Origin: Phymorhynchus buccinoides
Taxonomy: Eukaryota > Mollusca > Gastropoda > Neogastropoda > Raphitomidae
Length of the DNA stretch: 64,000 nucleotides
Assembly (NCBI GenBank): GCA_017654935.2
Contig: CM065699.1
Coordinates: 4,592,272 to 4,656,271 of the forward strand
Direction: 5' to 3'
Under the pieces are notes generated by a model. The model did not search any database, was not told the DNA's origin, and saw only the letters and a program-made list of their open reading frames with translations. The position numbers and the translations under genes were made by a program. Below, in pieces: positions 1 through 12,020 of the stretch (position 1 is the stretch's first letter; the number at the start of each line of letters is the position of its first letter).

Positions 1-76
1 GAAAGGGGGGCATGGAGTTCCTTTGCCCATTATTGAGGGCGTCCAGTTCATCAACACTGAACTACAAGTGATGCAG
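1..76 (+). CDS. LBP/BPI gene A, penultimate coding exon (5' edge cut by window)
   Basis: Reading from base 2, this translates as KGGHGVPLPIIEGVQF followed by INTELQVMQ and then a GTAAGA splice donor at 77. It is the counterpart of gene B exon 11 at 62219 (QGEHGFPLLATGKVKF). It matches the family's near-C-terminal segment, in which a Gly-Phe-Pro-Leu-Pro-like motif precedes a beta strand (family knowledge). It ends in phase 0, as gene B exon 11 does. The last exon is at 4699. The gene is therefore an upstream, same-strand tandem paralog of gene B; the rest lies outside the window. The product is expected to be a secreted lipid/LPS-binding protein. Confidence 0.75.
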
Positions 77-95
77 GTAAGACAGAACTGGTGAT

Positions 96-429
96 TTAAC
101 CCTTTCGCCGCCAGCCATTTTTTCAGCCAAAAAATACCATTAAACTCAACTGGGTAGATAAAATAAAATATCTGCAATATTGCGAATTCCTCTGTGACAT
201 GTATAACATTAGGCCTATCCTTACCTCCCAAAATTAAGAAAATATGGTCTTTGGATAACAGGTCCTGACCTCCCAAATTAAGAAAATATGGTCTTTGGAT
301 AACAGGTCCTGACTTCCCAAAATTAAGAAAATATGTTCTTTGATAAAAGGTCCTGACTGATGCCTTTTAGTGACATGGGTGTTAAACCATTGTGGTGCTA
401 AAATGTGACATTGGCGATGAAAGGGTTAA
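96..429. mobile_element. MITE with TTAACCCTTTC termini (copy 1)
   Basis: Terminal inverted repeats are TTAACCCTTTCGCCGCCA at the left and TGGCGATGAAAGGGTTAA at the right. The body is AT-rich and noncoding. A block of about 60 bp (tcctgacctcccaaaattaagaaaat...-type sequence) is repeated in tandem between about 222 and 360. Other copies lie at 36113-36357 and 30901-31157, with mirror copies in the left palindrome arm at about 18873-19118 and 25516-25794. Confidence 0.7.
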
Positions 430-720
430 TTGTAGAAATACCCTTTGCTGGAATGAAGCGAAGCGAGCCTTGTTGATAGTTCAGAAGGAATCGTCTGTAG
501 ATCGCCAGGGATCATCCCAACAGCCGAAGCACTTGAACACTATGGTACAAATGCACCAGCTCGAGATGAGAACATTTACGTGTGTGACCGTTTTTGATTA
601 CCCCGCCACGTGGGCAGCCACACTCCGACATCGAGGGATTTTTGAATGTTGATGATGTTATGCTATATAGCTTGTCACGTCACGGCTAAAGACAATCCCT
701 GCATAACTATGCAGAACATA
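430..720. repeat. Dispersed repeat sharing a ccgccacgt / cactccgac core
   Basis: The segment with agggatcatcc, agcacttgaacact, tacaaatgcaccagct and ccgccacgt recurs at 14570-14870 and at 33830-33970 (inverted), and at 21305-21445 in the left palindrome arm. It is a noncoding, moderately diverged dispersed repeat. I do not recognise its class. Confidence 0.55.
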
Positions 721-837
721 ACAGTATTTTGATGTAGCTTTGGTGTTCTAGTCTATGTCAATTGGTCTGACATTGCCTTCAGGCAAGGCGAGAATGGTAG
801 TTTAAAACCCAGCAAGTGTTGTATATCAGTTTATACA

Positions 838-843
838 AGTGTG

Positions 844-878
<35 letters not shown>

Positions 879-892
879 GTGTGTGTGATGTG

Positions 893-938
<46 letters not shown>

Positions 939-1062
939 GTGTGTGTGTGTGAGTGTGTTTGTGTGTGTTTGTGTTGTGTGTGTGTGTGTGTGTGTGTGTT
1001 AGTATTGTGTGTTTGTGTGTTGTGTGTGTGTGTGTGTCTGTCTGTGTGTTGTGTGTGTCTGT

Positions 1063-1114
<52 letters not shown>

Positions 1115-1149
1115 TTGTCTCCGCTGTGTGTGTGTGATGTGTGTGTTTC

Positions 1150-1180
<31 letters not shown>

Positions 1181-1271
1181 CTGTGTGTGTGTGCGTGTGT
1201 GTCTGTGTGTGGTGTGTGTGTGTGTGTGTGTTGTGTGTGTGTGTGTGTGTGTGTCTGTGTGTGTGTGTGTG

Positions 1272-1312
<41 letters not shown>

Positions 1313-1385
1313 TGTGTGTGTTTCTCTCTGTGTTTGTGTGTGTCTGTCTGTGTGTGTGTGTCTGTGTGTCTGTGTGTGTGTGTGT

Positions 1386-1449
<64 letters not shown>

Positions 1450-1501
1450 GTGTGTGGGTGTGTGGTGTGTGTGGTGTGTGTGTGTGTGTGTGTGTGTGTG
1501 T
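838..1501. repeat. Long imperfect (GT)n microsatellite
   Basis: About 660 bp of nearly pure GT, broken by occasional C and TT. All open frames here are low-complexity Cys-Val artefacts. Confidence 0.97.
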
Positions 1502-1639
1502 TGTTCTTCAGTTTAACGTCCTTCCACTAAAAGTGATTCAGACAATATATTGTAGTTTGATGTTGGTGAGGTGAGTGTGAGTGGGATGTGTCTGTAAATG
1601 TGTGTAAGCATTAGAGTAAGTGATAGGATAGTGATGCAG

Positions 1640-4480
1640 ACCTAATCATACACCCCACCACCCCCTAAAAAAAATTACATTTAAAGAATATAACCGTTAA
1701 ATGAACAATGCTAAAGATAAATACTAAGTGAACTACTTAATAAACATTTACAAACTGAATCAAGAACAGAATAATTGTTTAGAATACTGGGTAGAGACAA
1801 TGGGGTCGATCCATCAATAAAATCATCAATACCCGAATTCTTGAAAAGTTCTCTTGCTAATGGACAATGAATCAGTAAATGACTGACACTCAAGGATTCA
1901 CCACACATGCATTTAACATTAATACAGTATTTTGTTTTAAATGAATTCAAACGTAGTCTATGGATTAGACTTTCAATCTCCCTGGACGAGAAAGTAACAC
2001 GTTTGTGTGATATTTTCTCATTGTCTCTAACATTAGATTTAATACAGTTATTATAATATTGAACGTCTGAGTTCATCAATTCAGTTTTGACATTTTCATG
2101 AGAAGTTTTGTTTATAATTGAGAAACATTCTGTCAGATCTAAAGGAACATTAATTGATACTGCGCGTCGTCACTATTTTGAGCTGCATTTTTTGCAGCTT
2201 GGTCTACCCGTTCATTTCCTGATATTCCGCAATGAGAAGGCACCCAACAAAAAGTAATGGTGATGCCTTTCAAGGAAAGAATGTGTATTATATGTTTAAT
2301 TTCAATTATCATGTCAAGTCGGATACATGAATTGGGAGACATAATAGCATACATTGCTGCTTTAGAATCAACACATATTAAGATGTGTCTGTTATTTATA
2401 GGAAAACTTAAAAGGAAATCCAAGGACATAAGTATAAGCAAATAATTCAGCGCTATATATAGACAAATTTTTACCAAGATAGAACATTTTTTCTACTTTT
2501 AAGCTAGGAATAATGAAAGCTGCTCCCGAGTTATTATCTTCTAAAACTGAACCATCTGTGAATATTTTTAAATATTGATTGTACGTATTTTCTAAGTGCG
2601 TGTACACAGACGTTCTTAAAATATTGGGAGAATCCTTCTTCGGTAAATGAGTGTGATCAATATCAAATATAGATTTTGTTTGCTCACATTTTGGAATGGG
2701 AGAAAATGTGGGGGTTTTAGTGATGTTACTTTTATTTAGTTTTGTATCTCTTAGAAGATCGGAGGAAAACGAATAAATAGATTTTGTGGATTGAATATTC
2801 TGTGCACGTTTTCCAAAATCCTTTTCAGATTTTAAACATACCTCTTCTGAGCAAAAATTGTTTTGTGAAAAACTTTTCAAAACAAATTTTGAAGCAGAAG
2901 CTTTTCGGAGTTCTGTGAGAGGTAAAACTCCCACTTCGCTATATGTCCCTAAGTTAGATGTATGTGTGGGAACTCCAAGAGCAATTTTGTAAGCTTTGCA
3001 ATCAGTAGGGCCTACTCTGAAGTTTATTTAAAAGGTATTGAGGTGCATTAAAAAAATATTTCTTGAGCATATGATAGTCTAGAGCGTACAAGGGCAGTTG
3101 CTAAAATTGTTAACGTGTTGGTATCTTGCCCCCCAAGATTGTTTTGTACTAAACTTTATTTTAAGGAGTTAGGAAGAGTAAGCTTTTCCTTGCTTTGTTT
3201 AAAATATAATAAATATGAGTATTCCATGTTAACTTACTATTTAAGATAACACCTAAGAATTTGACGCTTTTAACATATTTTAAAACAATGCCATCCAAGA
3301 TGAAAATTGTAAGTTTATCTGGATCATATCCAGAGTTAAAAAGCATCATTATTTGTCTTTTCTGGCGAAAGAGAAATCCCGTTTTCATGTAATTTTTATA
3401 TTTATTTTATTAAGCTTGTGTTGGTATTTAATTGTAATATAATTCAGTGACCCTGATGAAGTATTTATTTTTTATTGTTACTTTCACCCATAGACATATA
3501 TCATCAGTAAATTTAGCTAACTCTGTATCATTAGAAAGACCTTTGGGCAGATCAGAAATCAGAATATTAAATAATATTGGCGAAATTAATGATCCTTGAG
3601 GTAAGCCCATTTGTAAAGGCCTTGGGTTCGAGTATGTATTTTCTATTCTTGTTTGAATATGTCTACAATTTAGAAAATCTTGAATATAGTTGTACATATT
3701 GCCGCTGATACCAATATGTTTTATTTTATACAAAAGCCGCTTGTGCCACACGCCTCTGTGACTATAAAGTCACTGAGAGACGCCTCTGTGACTATAAAGG
3801 TTACCTAATACCTAATACTTTGTTTCATAGCTTTTTTCGTATGTCCAAACAAATATTGCCAGTACGTTTTTCTTACGACCGTGCAAACATGATGTTTTTA
3901 CATGCGTTGTAAGTGTGTCGATTAGATGTTCTATTGTGGACCTGCCCTGTCTGGAATGCCGGCTTGGTTGATTGGTATGATGCTATGTTTCAATTACAAT
4001 GACTGAATTAGTCTTTTTAGCACAATCTTTTCCATTAATTTGCATGTATTAGATGTTAATGCAATAGGTCGATAACTGTTTATATATCTGATCGTCTTCC
4101 CCTTCTTATGAATTGGAACAATTATGGAATGCTTCCAAATTAAAGGCATTCTATCATCGCTCCAATATTTTTGAAACAACAATTAAAGAAAATATATTAC
4201 ATTTTGCGGAATGTGACTTAACATTTCATTGGAAATGCCGTCGAAGCCCACTGATGTCTTTTTCTTCAAAGTATTGAGGCACTCTTTTACCTCCTCTAAC
4301 GTTATAGGAGCATTTAAATAATGGTCTTCTACTGGTTTTGGACTATTATAAATGTCTTTTTTTTTCTTCACTTTCACGATGATTTTTATAATGTTGATAA
4401 GTTGTCAATGCTACTATTTTTTTGCAAATAAATTAGAAATTAAAATATCAAATCAAAATAGCTGGAATTCGAATTTGTTT
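1640..4480 (-). mobile_element. Degenerate non-LTR retrotransposon (LINE) with reverse transcriptase and RNase H
   Basis: The minus strand carries, in order, broken pieces of one LINE ORF2. RT fingers (4377-3994) show VGFDGISNEML and SYRPIALTSNTCKLMEKI. The palm (3751-3428) shows GLPQGSLISPILFNILISDL and FTDD where FADD is usual. The thumb (3388-3161) shows KFLGVILNSKLTWNTHI. The RNase H part (about 2600-2150) shows TDGS, SAELFA, DSKAAMYAI and WVPSHCGISGNERVDQAAK. The C-terminal zinc-knuckle-like end (2079-1711) shows CMCGESLSVSHLLIHCP. Frames change at about 4183, 3990, 3400 and 2400, so the element is dead. The endonuclease and ORF1 are missing (5' truncation). An RNase H domain suggests an I/Nimb- or Jockey-like clade. 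It lies antisense in the last intron of gene A. Confidence 0.85.
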
Positions 4481-4698
4481 TAATTTCAGACTGGACATGT
4501 GAGGTTAACCCCCCTTTTCATCGTTTTTTTAATTGTGGTCCCTACTTTTTGAATACCTTTAAAGTTTTGACACCTCATTTTCACAGAAAGAAGACCAATG
4601 TTGCCGTTTTTGCTTGTGCAGTTATTCTATTTGTGTTTGTTTTGTGCTCTTTTTCTTTTCAAGAATGTTTGTGTGTGTTGGTTTGTTGTTTTTTGCAG

Positions 4699-4731
4699 GA
4701 CGCAGTGATCGTCGCGACGGATTCTGTGTAA
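4699..4731 (+). CDS. LBP/BPI gene A, last coding exon
   Basis: A pyrimidine-rich tract ending in TTTTTTGCAG precedes an in-frame DAVIVATDSV and a TAA stop. This parallels gene B exon 12 (GVMMIATDLQYNP, stop). The ATD core in the final beta strand and the phase 0 entry are shared. The intron from 77 to 4698 (4.6 kb) holds a MITE, a GT microsatellite and a LINE relic. The exon is short, so on its own it would be weak. The support comes from phase, from position after the exon at 1-76, and from similarity to the gene B terminus. Confidence 0.65.
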   Translation, partial: DAVIVATDSV

Positions 4732-5560
4732 TACAAGCCACAGACAGTGTCATCATTAATTGAATCAAGACACATTCAGACTTTGGCTACATTCTGCCAT
4801 TAGTTCTCTTGTTTTTTTGTTTTGTACTCAGATTTTATTTGTTTTACTTTATTCACTTTATCCTTGCTGTAGAAAAAATATTCTTTTGCTGTGATGAATG
4901 AAAAATTGTGCTTTACGTCCTCTCGGTCTGGAACAGCCATATGGGGAAACATTTGTAATACAGATGTGGGAAACGGCCGAAGGCAATGCCGGGAGGCAGT
5001 GCAAAACACCAGTAAAGTACCCGATCTTTTTATCAAATACAGATTATCTGCAATATTCTTGCTTGCGAAAATGGTTTTTTCCGTCCTCTTGTCTGAGTCA
5101 GACACATCTGGGACATTTGTGAATACAAAAGGTGGAATATGGCTAATGCCCGGAGGCAGTACGAAACCAGTAAAGTACCATTTTCTGTATTATACAGATA
5201 GCTGTGGGCGGTGACCACGCCTCGGTTTTAACCTCCTCGCTATGGCACCGCCCACAAGTATAATATATATAACCGCAGTGAATTTCTTTGCTGTTAAAAC
5301 TGACATTATATTTTTTAAGTGAAATAGGACGTTGCCCTCCACAGACTTTGGCTAACATTACTTGCACCATTTTCTTCTTTTTTTTTGTAGTTCTGATTCT
5401 ATTTGTTGCCTTTGATCACAATTATTCCCTTGCTGTGGTAACACTGACTTATTTTTTGAGTGAAAAATGTACATTGTTTCTTGTGACTTGATATTAGAGG
5501 AATTGGTACGTAAATTTCATCAATAAAAAGAGTAACCGTTAAAATAAAAGACCCTTAATA
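4732..5560 (+). other. Probable 3' UTR and downstream flank of gene A
   Basis: No coding match was seen. AATAAA-like hexamers occur at about 5522 and 5543 and could serve polyadenylation. Positions 4915-5015 and 5095-5180 are two diverged copies of one motif: an acatttgtaatacaga-like start, a gccgggaggcagt core and an end in accagtaaagtacc. They look like a short tandem or dispersed repeat within the UTR or flank. Confidence 0.35.
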
Positions 5561-6585
5561 AACGTGTGCAATGTTTTTTCTTTAAAGAATTAAGTTGGCA
5601 AGCTATCCAAACCATTTTACTTCGCAGGGTTTCCTGAAACAGAGATGGTTCCGAGTGGTATGTTGTTCTCGCACGGCATACGCACTAGACCTCTCAAGTC
5701 ATCCCCTAGAACATCCAAACGTGCGTGAGCCTTATCCCCTTTAAAATATCTCAGTGAGAATTGACCATTAAAAATGATGATTCTGGCGTTAACAACAGGT
5801 CTCACTTATTGCTGGGGCACACGAAAAGCGCAACACTATCCAAAGGCCGTACGGCAAAATGCCACACTTTTTTCGTCCAATTTTTACCGTCTTTGTTACA
5901 TAAATGTGTGCGCCTTTTGACCGCTGGCGCGTTTGGGAAAAGCATATTGTGCGCTTTTCGACTGTTTGTTGCAAGTATCATATCGTGATTTTCAGCAAGT
6001 AATGACTCGCTCCCTATTCAATGGTCCCTGCTAAGGCCTATCTAGGCTACTGAAACCCAGCGGAGTCGCAGCAAGCCTAGATCTACTGGAAACTCTACAG
6101 ATCGGCGCAGAAAGCCCGGGGCTCTTTAGAGACCCACACGTTCCCCCCACGTGTCCCATAAAATTCACGGGTTTTTTCACGGTTTTTCCCTCTTATAGTA
6201 GTAAGAACTCTTAAGAAATCTTCCCTAGCATAAGCAAGATGTGACGACGTGGACGTGGGGGGTCCCTTTAAAGCTGTGCTACAGTCTGGCATGTACACAA
6301 AACAATGAAAAACAACAGAGGAAGCAGAAAGCATTGATGTGGTGTGGCCCGCTGCGCAATCGGCGAGCGTGAAGGTTGTTTGTGTGTGTGTGCGGTGTGC
6401 GTGGGTGTGCATGCCACCGCACGAGGCTTGGTAAAAGAAATCTCATATTTTTCGTCTTGACCATTTAAAATTTGAAACTGGGGGGGTTTGAACATACCCC
6501 TTAAAATGAAACAAAAAATCAGGAACCCTGAGTGGAGTTAATGTTAAGGACAAGAAAAACCAAGAAGTAAATCCATTCTTTTTAT
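5561..6585. other. Intergenic stretch, nothing recognised
   Basis: Unique-looking sequence. The short open frames have no recognisable motif and overlap in several frames. Confidence 0.4.
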
Positions 6586-6589
6586 TTAG

Positions 6590-7575
6590 AAAAAGAGAAA
6601 AAAAAGAGCTGTGGGCAAAGCATGGTAAGTAGAATATATGTGTGTTACGCCCCCTCTTTGCCTTTTCGGCCTATGTGGGCCAAAACGCATGTGTAAAAGA
6701 CATAATTTGTTACCCTCTTTGGCCTTTCGGCTGTGGGCAAGCATGGTTAATACGGAAATAATGTGTTTACTCCCTCTTTGGCCCTTTCGGCCATGTGGGC
6801 AAGCCGGGTGAGACGAAATCATGTTTACGCCCCTCTTTGTCCTTTCGGCCATGGGGGCAAGCATGGTAAGAGAAATAATGTGTTACGCCTCTTTTGGCCC
6901 TTTCGGCCATGTGGGGCCCCCCCCCCAAGAAAAAAAAGGGCCCAACCCCCCAAGAGATGGGGTTAAAAGAAATATGGTTGTTACGCCCCTTTTGGCCTTT
7001 CGGCCATGTGTGGGCAAAGCATGGTAAGAGAATAAATGTGTTACGCCCTCTTTTGGCCTTTCGCCATGTGGGGCAAGGCATGGTAAGAGAAAGAAGTGTT
7101 TAGCCCCTCTTTGGCCTTTCGCCTGTGGGTCAAAGCATGGTAAGAAGAATAAGTGTTTCCCCCTCTTTGGCCTTTTGGCCATGGTTGGGGCAAAGCAGTG
7201 TACAGAAGAAATATGTGTTACGCCCTCTTTGGCCCTTTCGGCCATTTGGGGCAAAGCATGGTAAGAAGAAATATGTTGTTACGCCCTTTGGCCTTTCGCC
7301 ATGTGGGGGCAAAGCAGGTAAGAATAAATAATATGTTTCTCCCTCTTTTGGCTTTCGCCAATGGTTGGGGCAAGCCATGGTAAGAGAGATAATGTGTTTT
7401 ACGCCTCTTGGCTTTTTCCGGCCATGTTGGCTAAAGCAGGTAGAAGAGAAATAATGTTTTTTACGCCCTCTTTTGGCCTTTCGTCCATGTGGGGCAAGCT
7501 GGGTAAGAAGAAATATTGTGTTTTTACCCACCCTTCTGCCTTCGGCAATGGGGGGCAAAGCATGTAAAATAGAAA
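6590..7575. repeat. Noisy ~58-bp minisatellite
   Basis: About 16 units with core ctctttggcctttcggcc, then catgtgggcaaagcatggta and a variable agaaataatgtgttacgc tail. Units differ by frequent single-base indels and homopolymer changes, much like unpolished long-read sequence. Each unit contains a GGTAAGA splice-donor-like string. All open frames are repeat artefacts. Confidence 0.9.
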
Positions 7576-8105
7576 CAGCGCATGTTCTTTGCTTACTGGA
7601 ACAAACCTTTCCTAATGGTATTTTACAGGCATTTCCTCTACATTGTATGATAGTTTTTTATTTTTTATTTTGAAGTTAGATGTGAGACCTGTGTGTGCGC
7701 ATGCGCTGTGGGGCGCCCATGTTGGTGCGTAAATATAATAATAATTGATACATTCTAACCTCCTTTTTTATAATTATTTTTTGCACTCAGGCGCTCCATC
7801 CACTGAATACACCCGCAGATCACCCTTAGAGCAGTAATTAACCCAATCATTCAACCAGCAAACAGGATCAAAGAAGTACAATGTACAAGCCGAATGAGCT
7901 TTGAAGTAGTGGAGTCCTCGGTTTTCATGGCGAGATCCGACGGGAGGGGGATTTCAAACGCAGGGCAGCTTGTGTGAGCGCGGCGCGAGTGGTGGTGTGT
8001 GTGATGGTGTGTGCCGTGTGGCGTGTGCCCGGTGGTGTGTGTGGGTGTGTGTGTGTTGTGTGTTGTGGGTGGTATGTTATGTGTGAGTGTGTCACTGTGG
8101 TGTGT
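7576..8105. other. Intergenic, no gene; GT-rich at its end
   Basis: No coding signal. The interval 7975-8105 is degenerate GT/GTGG sequence. Confidence 0.4.
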
Positions 8106-8345
8106 GTTTCAAGTCAAGTTCCAAATCACTTTAATGACGATAAAGAATAAGCGAACAAGGCTTTTTTTCATCCTGTCCGTCCCATAAATTAACAGCAAAT
8201 GCCCAATGAAGCAAATAAGACGAAAAACAAACACTGGGAGGACAAAATCCAATCACATGAATAAATACATAGCACATGAATAAATAAATATATAATATAA
8301 AAAAGAATTACATAATTATATATCACACATAATTATTATAGAATA
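8106..8345 (+). repeat. Dispersed retroposon-like repeat (tcaagtcaag family), copy 1
   Basis: Starts with a tcaagtcaag-type tract, followed by actttaatgacgataaagaa, then taagcgaacaaggc and ttttttcatcctg. Related copies start at 44621 and 62508, all in the same orientation and each followed by a GA/CT-rich tract. A microsatellite-like head on a conserved body suggests a SINE or a LINE 3' end. Confidence 0.6.
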
Positions 8346-8435
8346 CAGTAATTATATTAAAACTATGGACCAAATATAATCAGTGGTAAAGGGAGAGGAG
8401 AGCAGGGAGTTGACAACGTTGCGCATAATTTTTAG

Positions 8436-8472
8436 GTCTCTCTCATCTCTCTCTCCTCTCCTCCTCTCTCTC

Positions 8473-8504
<32 letters not shown>

Positions 8505-8540
8505 CTCTCCTCTCTCCTCTCTCTTCTCTCTCAACACACA
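8436..8540. repeat. (CT)n microsatellite
   Basis: Imperfect CT/CTC tract, continuing into a CA-rich tract to about 8655. Confidence 0.9.
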
Positions 8541-8919
8541 ACCCACCCCCACACACACAGACACACACACACCACCGACAACAACACCACACAGACACAC
8601 CACAAACAGTCGCGACACACACACCAGCACACGCATCACAGACCACCACACCCAAAGACGCACGTAATAGCTTACATGATAGCATTTCTATGTCCGCCTT
8701 TATGTTTATTTTTTTGCACCCAAGGCGCTTTCATGTCACTGGATACACTCGCATTCACACCAAGACAGTATTACCCATCATTCCACCCAGGTACAAGATT
8801 CAGAAGGAACATTTACAACCGAATGAGCAACCTACACATACATTTTTTTTGTGTTTTTGTTTTTGTTTTTTGTGTTGTTGTCTAAGATCACTGTAAGGTG
8901 GATAGACGTTTAATCACAG

Positions 8920-9035
8920 AACAACACGCACGCACGCACACGCACGCCACGTCACTACACACACACACACCCCCAACCCCCACACACAACACACACACAC
9001 ACACACACACACACCACACACCACACGGGCATACC
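8920..9035. repeat. (CA)n tract
   Basis: Imperfect CACACA/CACGCA run. Confidence 0.85.
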
Positions 9036-10230
9036 AAATGAAAAGACCAGAACACCCCTTCTTGGGTGGCTACGTATATTTCGGGTTGTTCTTCTTGTAC
9101 AGTAATTAATTGTTTTATAATGATGTTTGTATCATGTCGTCTAATACTGTATGGCTGTGTTGGTAATTCTCGGTTTATGTTTTTTTGCTGGCAGGCGGCG
9201 TTTTTAACAAAACTACCTGGTTTGTGAAACGTGGGTAACATACCCTGTCAATAATAATATTGAAGATTACTAGAACATTTTTTCAGTTTTATCAAAGACA
9301 CATTCCACCACTGTAATCGCATCAAATGCTATTGTGCTAACATTCGTCAATGTTAACAAATAGTTGAACTAGTTTAACGTTTTTAATCATGTGTGAACTT
9401 GCTACACAAAAATTTTTCCGTGCATAAATCCGGGTTTGTTTCATGACTTTTTTAAGCGGTGTTTATCACTTTGGCATTTTGTTTTGGGTAAACTGTGGGG
9501 CTTCACTTTGTTATTTGAGGCGATCTGAAAATAAATGATTTAATGCCTGTTTATTTGTGGGTGTGCAACCATATTTTTTGTGTGTGTGGTGTGGTTTGTG
9601 TTATTTGTGTGTTTTGTGTGTGTGTGTGTGTGTGTGGTGTGTGGTGTGTGTGTGTGTGTGTGTGGTTGTTAGAGAGCTGTTTTCGCCCATTCCTGAATTT
9701 CAGTATCATTGCCTTGTCCTTGTACCAAATATTTGCAGCCGAGATTCAATTAAGAGTGAATAATTTGCTCAAGGGTTACGAATGACTTGCCATACATTAC
9801 TACACACTTTCATTAACCCAATTTTAAAGGTTTCATTGTATTTTTTTTATATTCCTATTTGTCATCGATTATCGAAAATAATGTGAAAGTGTAAATGAAA
9901 AACGAATTGAATTCACGTATATCAGAACACAATAAAAACAACAACCATTCGAAGCCAAATCTGTCATTTTTTAGTCCATGAAGAAAATAGAACTTCTTTT
10001 TGTCCGTTGGCCCCAACCTTTTTAGCTCTAAAACGTTTTATAAATAAAACTGTTTCCAACTAGTGTGTTTGCTATGTAACTTCATACAACACTGGCAAGT
10101 TTAAAACCCAACTATATAACTTGTTTGCGTAGTGCTTGGGACACGGCTAATCTATTCATATTACTAACAATAAGAGGAAAGACAACACTATTCTAACAAC
10201 AAACCCTGTATATAACGACCGAACTGTTTT
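9036..10230. other. Intergenic, no gene recognised; includes a short (GT)n at 9578-9665
   Basis: AT-rich sequence. Apart from the GT tract, no repeat or coding signal was identified. Confidence 0.4.
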
Positions 10231-10234
10231 TTTA

Positions 10235-10640
10235 GTCCCCGACCGGAAGGTTCGGGAGCTATGTTATTTGTCTGATCCGTCTTCGCGTGCCTCCGTGCCT
10301 CCGTCCGTCCGTTTTTTCTCGAAAAACTGCTTCAGTCTACATCATCAAATTGGGTATACTGGTTTGCTCAATGCAGCTCTCCAATGATGTATATTTATTT
10401 TTTTACATTAAGGTTCCAAGGTAGCGCCCATTTTACGGTTTCAAACCCAAAAACACCATACGCTAATAGCTCGCGAAGAGTTTTTGCATGTAAATTTCGA
10501 TGCATTTTATTTTTTCCCACAGCATATTCTTGATGGGAATGGTCTCATAACACAGTTGTCATGATTTGTTTCTGTTTGCGCTCGGTACGCATGATCGCGC
10601 GCGCTCATAATCACGGGGCCGAACCACATAGGCTATATAT
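10235..10640. repeat. Candidate dispersed repeat
   Basis: Begins cccgaccggaaggttcggga, followed by ccgtccgtccgttttttctc. The layout resembles short noncoding dispersed elements of invertebrate genomes. There is only one copy in this window, so the call is an inference. Confidence 0.3.
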
Positions 10641-11124
10641 ATGAAGCAAAACTATTCAGTTACGTGCATGTTTCTGATTCGTTCTATATGTCGTTTTACG
10701 TGCTGTTTTGATGCTTTTTTTTATGTATGTGTACACTCGACATATTCCGATTTCCGAGTAGCTCCTGGCGATGCTGCGATGGGGAATTTGCGCCGCTCTA
10801 CACTCAATTACACCGATCGGCTTTTTCACTCCGTGTCTCCAATCTAAGCACCTTTTCAAAGCAGGCACTAAACCTTTCTTACTTAAAATCCTATGTGTCC
10901 AAACGTTCACAGCCACCATAATGCAAAGACCCCCCCCCCGACGGCGTACCGCCACTCACCAAAGCCGCGAATATCGTATCGCTGTACCCCCCAGTAACCC
11001 ATAATCATCGACCCCGGCGCGCGAGAGTCGCCCTCACCCGACCACCACGACACACCACTGAAGGCCCTACGCATCAAGCAAACTTAACTCGACCACTCCG
11101 CTCCCCCCCCACAAAGCCAGTCAT

Positions 11125-11425
11125 ACTCACACGACTCCCTTGTTGTGTTGACCCTTTGTGTTGACCCTTTTGTGTTGACACCTTTGTGTTTGACCCTTGT
11201 GTTGACCTTTTGTGTTGACCCCTTTGTGTTGACCCTTTGGTGTTGACCCTTTGGTTGTGACCCTTTGTGTTTGGCCCTTTTGTGTTGACCCTTGTGCTGA
11301 CCCTTTGTGGTTGACCCTTTGTGTTGACCCTTTGTGTTGACTCCTTTTGTGCTGATCCCTTGCTGGATTGACCTTTGTGTTGACCCATTTGTGTTTTTGA
11401 CCCTTGGTGTGACCCTTGCCTATTT
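11125..11425. repeat. 13-15 bp minisatellite (ttgtgttgaccc)
   Basis: About 20 units of tttgtgttgaccc with many one-base indels. The open frames here are repeat artefacts. Confidence 0.9.
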
Positions 11426-11739
11426 TAAGTTGTGAGATGGAACCCAACCTTCCTCACACCGGAAGTAAGGGTCTCTGACCGATTGACTCCTATCTCAGCC
11501 TTTCCGCTACCCTACCCTTTGGGCCTAGGACCATTGTGTCAAGTAATTACTTGCCAAGTTACTGGTTAGTCATTACAGATGCCCCTTTGCTCAATGACTT
11601 TATGATTGGTTGACATTGCCTGTCGTAGGGCCAACAGTAAACATACAGCTGCACACCGAGATGGTTTTTCTACAGTATGGAAAATCATGGTGACAGTTTT
11701 TAGTCTCTTGCGGAACACTCATGGACCTCTCAAACGAGG

Positions 11740-12020
11740 GGGGCCCTTGACACCGGCTCTGGTTGCTGCAGCCTAAAGGGATGGTTGGCCTTTGGGACCT
11801 TCACTCAACGCCAGCTGTGTCAATCAAAATCTCTTTGCCGAGAGGAGTGGGGGATGTACACTAGGGCCAAGCATCTCCACTATAAACACATTCTCGCCCA
11901 GCCACGCCAGAATGTATCTGCCCCTCCTGCTCTCTGCATAGTCAGTGTCGGAGCCACGGACTAGCATACAAATGCCTCTGAAAACGAGCCATTCAAACTG
12001 AGTTAGGGCCAAGGCCATGC
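11740..12020 (-). repeat. Dispersed repeat, copy inverted relative to 47040-47280
   Basis: Shares tccactataaacacattct, agcatctcc, ctgcagcc and the paired aaagggatggttggcctt-like block with 47040-47280 in reverse orientation. Noncoding and diverged. A weaker relative may lie at 15000-15130. Confidence 0.55.

Noticed and set aside
816..1574. 252-codon Cys-Val-rich open frame
   Set aside because: It is the translation of a GT microsatellite.
6586..7567. Several overlapping 60-142-codon frames on both strands
   Set aside because: All are frames of a noisy 58-bp minisatellite.
11824..12018. 64-codon minus-strand frame as a gene
   Set aside because: It lies inside a dispersed repeat also found at 47040-47280.
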